From Leifsonia sp040686855 (GTDB taxonomy: Bacteria > Actinomycetota > Actinomycetes > Actinomycetales > Microbacteriaceae): DNA of 64,000 nt. A program made the translations under genes and the position numbers. The stretch covers positions 620,001 through 684,000 of the forward strand of contig NZ_JBFBOG010000002.1 of NCBI RefSeq assembly GCF_040686855.1, given 5' to 3'. Positions 59,424 to 64,000 of the stretch are shown here, one piece after another. The notes beneath the pieces were generated by a model. It searched no databases. It was given only the letters and a program-made list of their open reading frames with translations, and was not told the origin of the DNA. Every line of letters starts with the position of its first letter. The first letter of the stretch is position 1.

Positions 59424-60770
59424 ATGAAGCGCACTCGCGTGATCGCCGCCCTCGCCGTCGCCATGGTCGCGGTGGGCGGGCTCAGCGCCTGCTCCCCCGG
59501 CGGCAGCGACAACAGCAGCGGTGGGCCCGTGACGATCTCGGTCATGGAGTTTCAGCAGACCCGCATCGACTCGATGAAGAAGCTGCTCCCCGGCTTCGAA
59601 GCGGCGATGAAGAAGCAGGGCAAGGACATCAAGGTCAAGCTGGTGGCCGATGTGCTCACCGACGACCAGTTCAAGACGAAGATCACTCAGCAGCTCATCG
59701 CCGGCCAGGCGCCCGACCTGATCGACCTGGGCGACAGTCTCGTGCCGGGATTCGCCGGCGCGGGCTACCTCGCCCCGATCGACGACTACCTGAACAAGTG
59801 GGATGGCTGGAAGCACTACTACCCGCAGTTCAAGAAGGCCATGGTCCGCCAGGACGGCCACATCTACGCTCTCGTGCACGACACCGGAGTGCAGAACCTC
59901 TTCTACCGCAAGGACATCCTGACCTCGCTGGGCATCGACACCAGCCAGCCCAAGACCTGGGACGACCTGATCGCCCGCCTGGTGCAGGTCAAGGAGAAGA
60001 CCGGTGACACCCCCATCGTCCTGCCGGCAGGGACGGCGTGGGGTGGCGGAGCCTGGAACGAGGGCTTCCAGCCCATCCTCGGCGGCACCGACAAGGACTA
60101 CTACAGCCTCAAGACGGGCAAGTGGGACCTGAAGAGCAGCGGATTCCAGCCGGTGTTCGACCTCTACAGCGAGCTCGCCACGAAGGGTCTCCTCCCCGTG
60201 CAGGACCTGGAGAACCCCAACCCGTGGGAGCCCACGAAGTACGTCAAGTTCCCGGCCGGAAAGATCCAGGTCGCGGCGCAGGGCACCTGGGGCTGGAAGT
60301 ACGACTGGGGACCCGAGGGCGCGACGCCCATCCCGGACCTGACGACGAAGGTCGACACGTGGCAGTACCCGGCGCTCCGCAGCGGCGACAAGCCGTTCGG
60401 ATGGAGCGGCCTCGGCTTCGGCTACGCGACCCCGGCGAAGTCGCAGCACAAGGACGAGGCGATGCTGCTCGCGCAGTACCTCTCCAGCGGCACGCCCCTC
60501 GCGGACCAGCTGGTCGCCTCCGGAGCAGCAGCGCCCCGCGACGACCTCGCCGACGTGAAGCCGTACGCCGACGAGCCCAAGCTGCTGCAGGCCGGCAAGG
60601 ACCTCGCGTCGAGCGTCTACGTGCCGACCGGCGACGGCTCCGACCAGATCGCCCAGGCGATCGCGACCTCGACCGAGCTGATCCTCAACGGCAAGGCCGA
60701 CGGCAAGCAGGCCTATGAGGCGTTCGTCAAGGACGCCACCGACCTGCTCGGCCCCAACCTGGTGAAGTAG
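59424..60770 (+). CDS. sugar ABC transporter substrate-binding lipoprotein (2)
   Basis: 448-residue family 1 solute-binding protein with lipobox LSAC (C23) at the end of its signal peptide. Mature features: GGPVTISVMEFQQTRIDSMK, LIAGQAPDLIDLGDSLVPGF and a long aromatic region typical for disaccharide binding. AGGAGAGG lies about 10 bases before the ATG. The first gene of an operon with two permeases, a Gfo/Idh dehydrogenase and a ThuA-like protein, resembling thuE of rhizobial trehalose uptake; the actual sugar may be trehalose, sucrose or an inositol derivative. Confidence 0.9.
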   Translation: MKRTRVIAALAVAMVAVGGLSACSPGGSDNSSGGPVTISVMEFQQTRIDSMKKLLPGFEAAMKKQGKDIKVKLVADVLTDDQFKTKITQQLIAGQAPDLIDLGDSLVPGFAGAGYLAPIDDYLNKWDGWKHYYPQFKKAMVRQDGHIYALVHDTGVQNLFYRKDILTSLGIDTSQPKTWDDLIARLVQVKEKTGDTPIVLPAGTAWGGGAWNEGFQPILGGTDKDYYSLKTGKWDLKSSGFQPVFDLYSELATKGLLPVQDLENPNPWEPTKYVKFPAGKIQVAAQGTWGWKYDWGPEGATPIPDLTTKVDTWQYPALRSGDKPFGWSGLGFGYATPAKSQHKDEAMLLAQYLSSGTPLADQLVASGAAAPRDDLADVKPYADEPKLLQAGKDLASSVYVPTGDGSDQIAQAIATSTELILNGKADGKQAYEAFVKDATDLLGPNLVK

Positions 60771-61714
60771 TGACCTCGATCACCGACGTACCCGTCACGG
60801 CGACGGCGGCCACCCGGCCGCCGTCGCCGCGGCGGCGCGGAAGACGGCGCTCCTGGCCGCTGCTCCTGATCCTCCTGGGACCGGGCGCCGCGCTGATCCT
60901 GCTGTTCATCGTGGTTCCGGCGGTCTACGGCATCTATCTCAGCTTCACGAACACCCAGCTCACCGGCTTCGCCGCCCGCGACCCCAAGTTCGTCGGCCTG
61001 GACAACTACTCCTACCTGCTCACGAGCGCCGACTTCCTCGCCTCGCTCGGCCACACCGCGCAGTTCGTGCTCTTCTCGGCGATCATCGGCCAGACGGTGC
61101 TCGGGATGGTCGCGGCGATCCTTCTCAGCCGGCCCTGGGTGCGCGGCAAGGGCATCTTCGGCGCCGCCATCCTGATGCCCATGGTCGTCCCCGAGGTGGT
61201 CGCCTCGCTCGCCTGGGCGAGCGTCCTGTCGAACGGCCCGGCGGGTACGCTCAATCAGCTCACCGGCCTCTTCGGCGCCGCACCGACCGACTGGCTCCAG
61301 GTGGTGCCGATGGTGTCGATCATCACGGTCAACATCTGGCGTGGGATCGCCTTCGCGATGATCATGTTCCAGGCCGCTCTCGAGGACGTCCCGGCGGAGC
61401 TGATCGAGGCGGCGAGGATCGACGGGGCCAAGGCGCTGCAGGTCTTCCGCTACGTCACGCTCCCGCTCATCCGCGGACCGGTGTTCCTCTATCTGCTGCT
61501 GACCACGATCAGCACGGTCGGCGTCTTCGGCCTGGTCTACTTCCTGACCCAGGGCGGCCCGGCCGGTCAGACCCGCTTGGCGGCGATCTACATCTACGAG
61601 CGCGCGCTGCAGTTCTCGCAGGTCGGCATCGGCAGCGCCGCGTCGATGATCCTTCTGGCGATCGTCCTGGTCCTCGGAGTCGCCTACGTGCGGCTCGCGA
61701 AAGTCGAGGTGTGA
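60770..61714 (+). CDS. sugar ABC transporter permease (ThuF/MalF type)
   Basis: 314-residue permease with six helices after a basic N-terminal tail (PSPRRRGRRRSWPLL). The EAA loop is LIEAARIDGAKALQVFRYVT. The GTG at 60770 overlaps the last base of the previous stop (TAGTG). It forms the channel with the next gene product. Confidence 0.92.
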   Translation: MTSITDVPVTATAATRPPSPRRRGRRRSWPLLLILLGPGAALILLFIVVPAVYGIYLSFTNTQLTGFAARDPKFVGLDNYSYLLTSADFLASLGHTAQFVLFSAIIGQTVLGMVAAILLSRPWVRGKGIFGAAILMPMVVPEVVASLAWASVLSNGPAGTLNQLTGLFGAAPTDWLQVVPMVSIITVNIWRGIAFAMIMFQAALEDVPAELIEAARIDGAKALQVFRYVTLPLIRGPVFLYLLLTTISTVGVFGLVYFLTQGGPAGQTRLAAIYIYERALQFSQVGIGSAASMILLAIVLVLGVAYVRLAKVEV

Positions 61715-61715
61715 G

Positions 61716-62639
61716 ATGACCGCCCTCACCGGTCGCAATGAGACGACCAGTCGCAACGTGACGCCGGACGCCGCCGCGGGACCGCCCGGAACCCCGCATC
61801 ACTTCCGCCGCCGCCCGCTGACCGCGGTCGACCGGGTGCAACGCGTGCTCGGCTACACCCTGCTCGTGGTGCTCGCCCTGTTTTGCCTCGTGCCGTTCGC
61901 CTGGGTGATCTTGAGCTCCGTCGACGGGCATGCCGGTCCCAACGTCCAGCTCCCTGCGTGGTCGTTCGAGAACTTCGTGCGCTTCTTCACCAACTCGGGC
62001 ACTCCGCAGCTGCTCGTCAACAGCCTCATCATCGGCATCGGCGCGACGGTCCTCAACCTCGTCCTGGGCGTCGCGGGCGGCTATGCACTCGCCCGCTACA
62101 ACTTCCCGGGTCGCCGCATCTTCATGTACGGGATCCTGCTGATCCGTGTCATCCCGGCTCCGGCGACCATCGTCCCGCTCTACCTGATCATGGTGAACCT
62201 CCAGCTCACCAATACGCTGTTCGGTCTGATCCTCGTGGAGGCGGTGCTCCAGCTGCCGATCACGCTGTGGCTGCTCAAGGGCACCATCGCGGCCGTGCCG
62301 ATCGAGCTGGAGGAGGCGGCCTGGGTGGACGGCAACACCCGGTTCCAGGCGATCTGGCGGGTCGTCCTCCCGCTCGTCGGCCCCGGCCTCGGCGCCGCCG
62401 CGATGCTGACCTTCATGAACGTCTGGGGCGACTTCCTCACGCCGCTCGTGATGCTGCAGAGCCAGGAGCTGTACCCCCTGTCCATCGGGCTGTTCCGGGC
62501 GTTCAGCGAGCACAACCAGGTGGACTGGGGACTGCTGGCCGCCAGTGCGATCGTCTACGTCGCCCCACCCGCCATCCTGTACGTCTTCGTGCGCAAGCAC
62601 TTGCTCCGCTCCAGCCTCGGCGGCGCGGTGAAAGGGTGA
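61716..62639 (+). CDS. sugar ABC transporter permease (ThuG/MalG type)
   Basis: 307-residue partner permease. An N-terminal soluble stretch of about 40 residues precedes the first helix (VLGYTLLVVLALFCLVPFAW). The EAA-type loop is LEEAAWVDGNTRFQAIWRVV. It starts 1 base after the previous stop. No ATPase gene is in view; a shared ATPase is likely. Confidence 0.92.
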   Translation: MTALTGRNETTSRNVTPDAAAGPPGTPHHFRRRPLTAVDRVQRVLGYTLLVVLALFCLVPFAWVILSSVDGHAGPNVQLPAWSFENFVRFFTNSGTPQLLVNSLIIGIGATVLNLVLGVAGGYALARYNFPGRRIFMYGILLIRVIPAPATIVPLYLIMVNLQLTNTLFGLILVEAVLQLPITLWLLKGTIAAVPIELEEAAWVDGNTRFQAIWRVVLPLVGPGLGAAAMLTFMNVWGDFLTPLVMLQSQELYPLSIGLFRAFSEHNQVDWGLLAASAIVYVAPPAILYVFVRKHLLRSSLGGAVKG

Positions 62640-63814
62640 CCTCCTCCATGATCGACAGTTCCACCGAGCACCGGACCCCCGCCGAGGGGCGGCTGCGCGT
62701 CGTCGTCGTGGGCGCCGGGGCGATGGGCGGCGAATGGATCCGCATGCTCGCCCGGTCCCCGCACGCCGAGGCCGTCGGGGTGGTCGACCTCGACGTCCCG
62801 CTGGCGGCGTCGACCGCCGCCTCCGCCGGCCTGGCCGACGTGGAAGTGGGGTCGTCGGTGGCCGAGGTCGCCGAGCGGGCGGGCGCTGCGGCCGTGATCA
62901 ACGTGACGGTGCCTCAGGCGCACCGCGTCGTGAACGAGCAGGCGCTGCGCGCCGGGCTTCCCGTGCTGTGCGAGAAGCCGCTGGCCCCGACGATCGCTGA
63001 GGCCCTGCGCCAGGTCGCCCTGGCGGACGTCACCGGCGAACTGCTCATGGTGAGCCAGTCGCGGCGGTACTTCGACCACCTGGCCGCGTTCCGTGACGCC
63101 GTCGGCGCCCTCGGCCCGCTCGCGACGGTGAACGCGCAGTTCTTCCACGCCGACCACGAGCCGGGCTTCCGCGAGCAGATGGCGCATCCGCTGCTGGTGG
63201 ACATGTCGATCCATCACTTCGACCAGCTGCGGTATCTGACGGGTGACGAGCCGGTGGCGGTCCGCTGCAGCTCGTGGAACCCGCCGTGGAGCTGGTTCGC
63301 GGGAGACGCCGCGGCGTCCGCGGAGTTCGAGCTCGCCTCGGGCGCCCGCTTCGTCTACGCGGGCAGTCGCTGCACGCCGGGGCTGCAGACCTCGTGGAAC
63401 GCGGACTGGCGGGTCTACGCCGAACGCGGCGCCGCCTTCTGGGACGGCGACGATGTCGTGCGCGTCGACGCCGACGGCGTCGGGATCGACGTGCCGCACG
63501 GACGTGAGGGCATCGAGGGATCCCTGGAGGAGTTCGTGACGGCCCTCCGAGCCGGAACGACGCCGCAGAACGAGGTGCGGGCCAACGTGCTCAGCCTCGC
63601 GATGGTCGAGGCGGCCATCCGGAGCAGCGAGCGCGGCGGCGAGCGGGTCGTCCTCGCGGAGCTGCTGGAGGAGTCGCTCGCCCAGGCCATCGCCGACGAG
63701 CGGAGCGACGACGTCGCCGCCCTGCTCACCTCATGGGACAGCGCTGCCGACGGTATCGCCACACCGGCCTGGGGCTCCGCTCCGGCCCCGATCGCGTCAG
63801 GAGGCGCCCGATGA
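62636..63814 (+). CDS. Gfo/Idh/MocA family oxidoreductase
   Basis: 392-residue NAD(P)-dependent dehydrogenase. The Rossmann motif is VVVGAGAMGGEW near residue 25, the EKPLAPTIAEAL block has the conserved catalytic-region lysine, and DMSIHHFDQLRYLTG holds the active-site aspartate/histidine pair. Close relatives include inositol dehydrogenases and ThuB-like sugar 3-dehydrogenases. GTG 62636 overlaps the permease stop and has GGTGA upstream; ATG 62648 is the other candidate. It probably oxidises the sugar brought in by the upstream transporter. Confidence 0.88.
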   Translation: MTSSMIDSSTEHRTPAEGRLRVVVVGAGAMGGEWIRMLARSPHAEAVGVVDLDVPLAASTAASAGLADVEVGSSVAEVAERAGAAAVINVTVPQAHRVVNEQALRAGLPVLCEKPLAPTIAEALRQVALADVTGELLMVSQSRRYFDHLAAFRDAVGALGPLATVNAQFFHADHEPGFREQMAHPLLVDMSIHHFDQLRYLTGDEPVAVRCSSWNPPWSWFAGDAAASAEFELASGARFVYAGSRCTPGLQTSWNADWRVYAERGAAFWDGDDVVRVDADGVGIDVPHGREGIEGSLEEFVTALRAGTTPQNEVRANVLSLAMVEAAIRSSERGGERVVLAELLEESLAQAIADERSDDVAALLTSWDSAADGIATPAWGSAPAPIASGGAR

Positions 63815-64000
63815 CCACCACTGGACCGATCCGAGTCGTCGTCTGGGGTGAGAACCGCCACGAGCAGGTGAACCCGGTCGTCCGAGGGATCTACCCCGAC
63901 GGGATGCACACCACCATCGCCGACGGCATCACCGCGCTCCTCGGCGAGGACGTGACCGTGTCCACCCGGGTGCTCGACGACCCCGAGCACGGCATGACCG
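63811..64000 (+). CDS. ThuA-like protein (partial, cut by window end)
   Basis: The first 63 codons of a gene reading MTTTGPIRVVVWGENRHEQV and onward. The block VVVWGENRHE with following GMHTTIADGI matches ThuA/trehalose-utilisation-like proteins, which adopt a class I glutamine amidotransferase fold and often pair with Gfo/Idh dehydrogenases (ThuA with ThuB). Its start overlaps the dehydrogenase stop as ATGA, and GGAGG lies 5-6 bases before it. The 3' part lies beyond the window. Confidence 0.85.
   Translation, partial: MTTTGPIRVVVWGENRHEQVNPVVRGIYPDGMHTTIADGITALLGEDVTVSTRVLDDPEHGMT

Noticed and set aside
1..64000. CRISPR arrays, tRNA, rRNA, known riboswitches, insertion sequences
   Set aside because: No array of regularly spaced repeats, no cloverleaf or rRNA-like stretch, no recognised riboswitch core and no transposase or integrase protein was found on reading both strands by eye.

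Overview
The window reads as chromosome of a high-GC Gram-positive actinobacterium, most likely a member of the Microbacteriaceae (Leifsonia/Microbacterium-like). The basis is a GC-rich code with strong G/C third positions, frequent GTG starts, ATGA/GTGA gene overlaps, many ABC sugar systems run by LacI/ROK regulators, and proteins with cell-wall-binding type 2 repeats. The taxon is inference; there is no rRNA or tRNA in the window to settle it.

Layout. 1-5.3 kb: thiolase, glutaminase, a small unknown protein, a divergent SDR/TetR pair with two operator-like palindromes, and a PP2C phosphatase. 5.3-8.7 kb: an AT-richer island with two secreted cell-wall-binding-repeat proteins (the first carries a metzincin zinc site), bounded on its right by a degenerate second copy of the 3' end of the PP2C gene. 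8.7-10 kb: an ArsR-SRPBCC fusion divergent from a second SRPBCC protein. 10-16.1 kb: an arabinoside operon (LacI regulator, binding protein, two permeases, GH51 arabinofuranosidase). 16.1-24.5 kb: a D-aminopeptidase, two small ligand-binding proteins, and an amine-use module (copper amine oxidase, membrane protein, two divergent APC permeases, IclR regulator). 24.5-33.9 kb: MFS efflux pump with TetR regulator, a GH63-like glucosidase coupled to a small protein, an excisionase-like mini-HTH, a DadA-like oxidase, and an ArsR/DHFR-like/SRPBCC operon opposite an SDR. 34-48.6 kb: two converging operons with a peptide-type ABC importer, five LLM flavin monooxygenases (one frameshifted), an M20 amidohydrolase and an ATP-grasp ligase; a 1.28-kb AAA-ATPase unit flanked by perfect 18-bp direct repeats sits exactly where the operons meet. 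48.7-53.2 kb: rhodanese, aldo/keto reductase, M20 peptidase, epimerase, GntR regulator. 53.2-59.2 kb: a myo-inositol catabolic operon (iolD, iolB, an aldolase-like barrel, iolC) behind a ROK regulator. 59.4-64 kb: a second sugar ABC operon with a Gfo/Idh/MocA dehydrogenase and a truncated ThuA-like gene, running off the window.

How the parts fit. The organism looks like a soil or plant-associated heterotroph that takes up plant-derived sugars (arabinosides, inositol, disaccharides), amines and peptide-like or thioether compounds. Most catabolic units carry their own regulator and a visible dyad at the promoter.

Most unusual items: the AAA-ATPase unit in an 18-bp duplicated site with a 16-bp perfect hairpin in front of it; the cell-wall-binding island flanked by two PP2C tails; the five-LLM/M20/ATP-grasp locus; and the copper amine oxidase with a histidine-rich tail translationally coupled to a small membrane protein. 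No CRISPR array, tRNA, rRNA, transposase or integrase gene was recognised.
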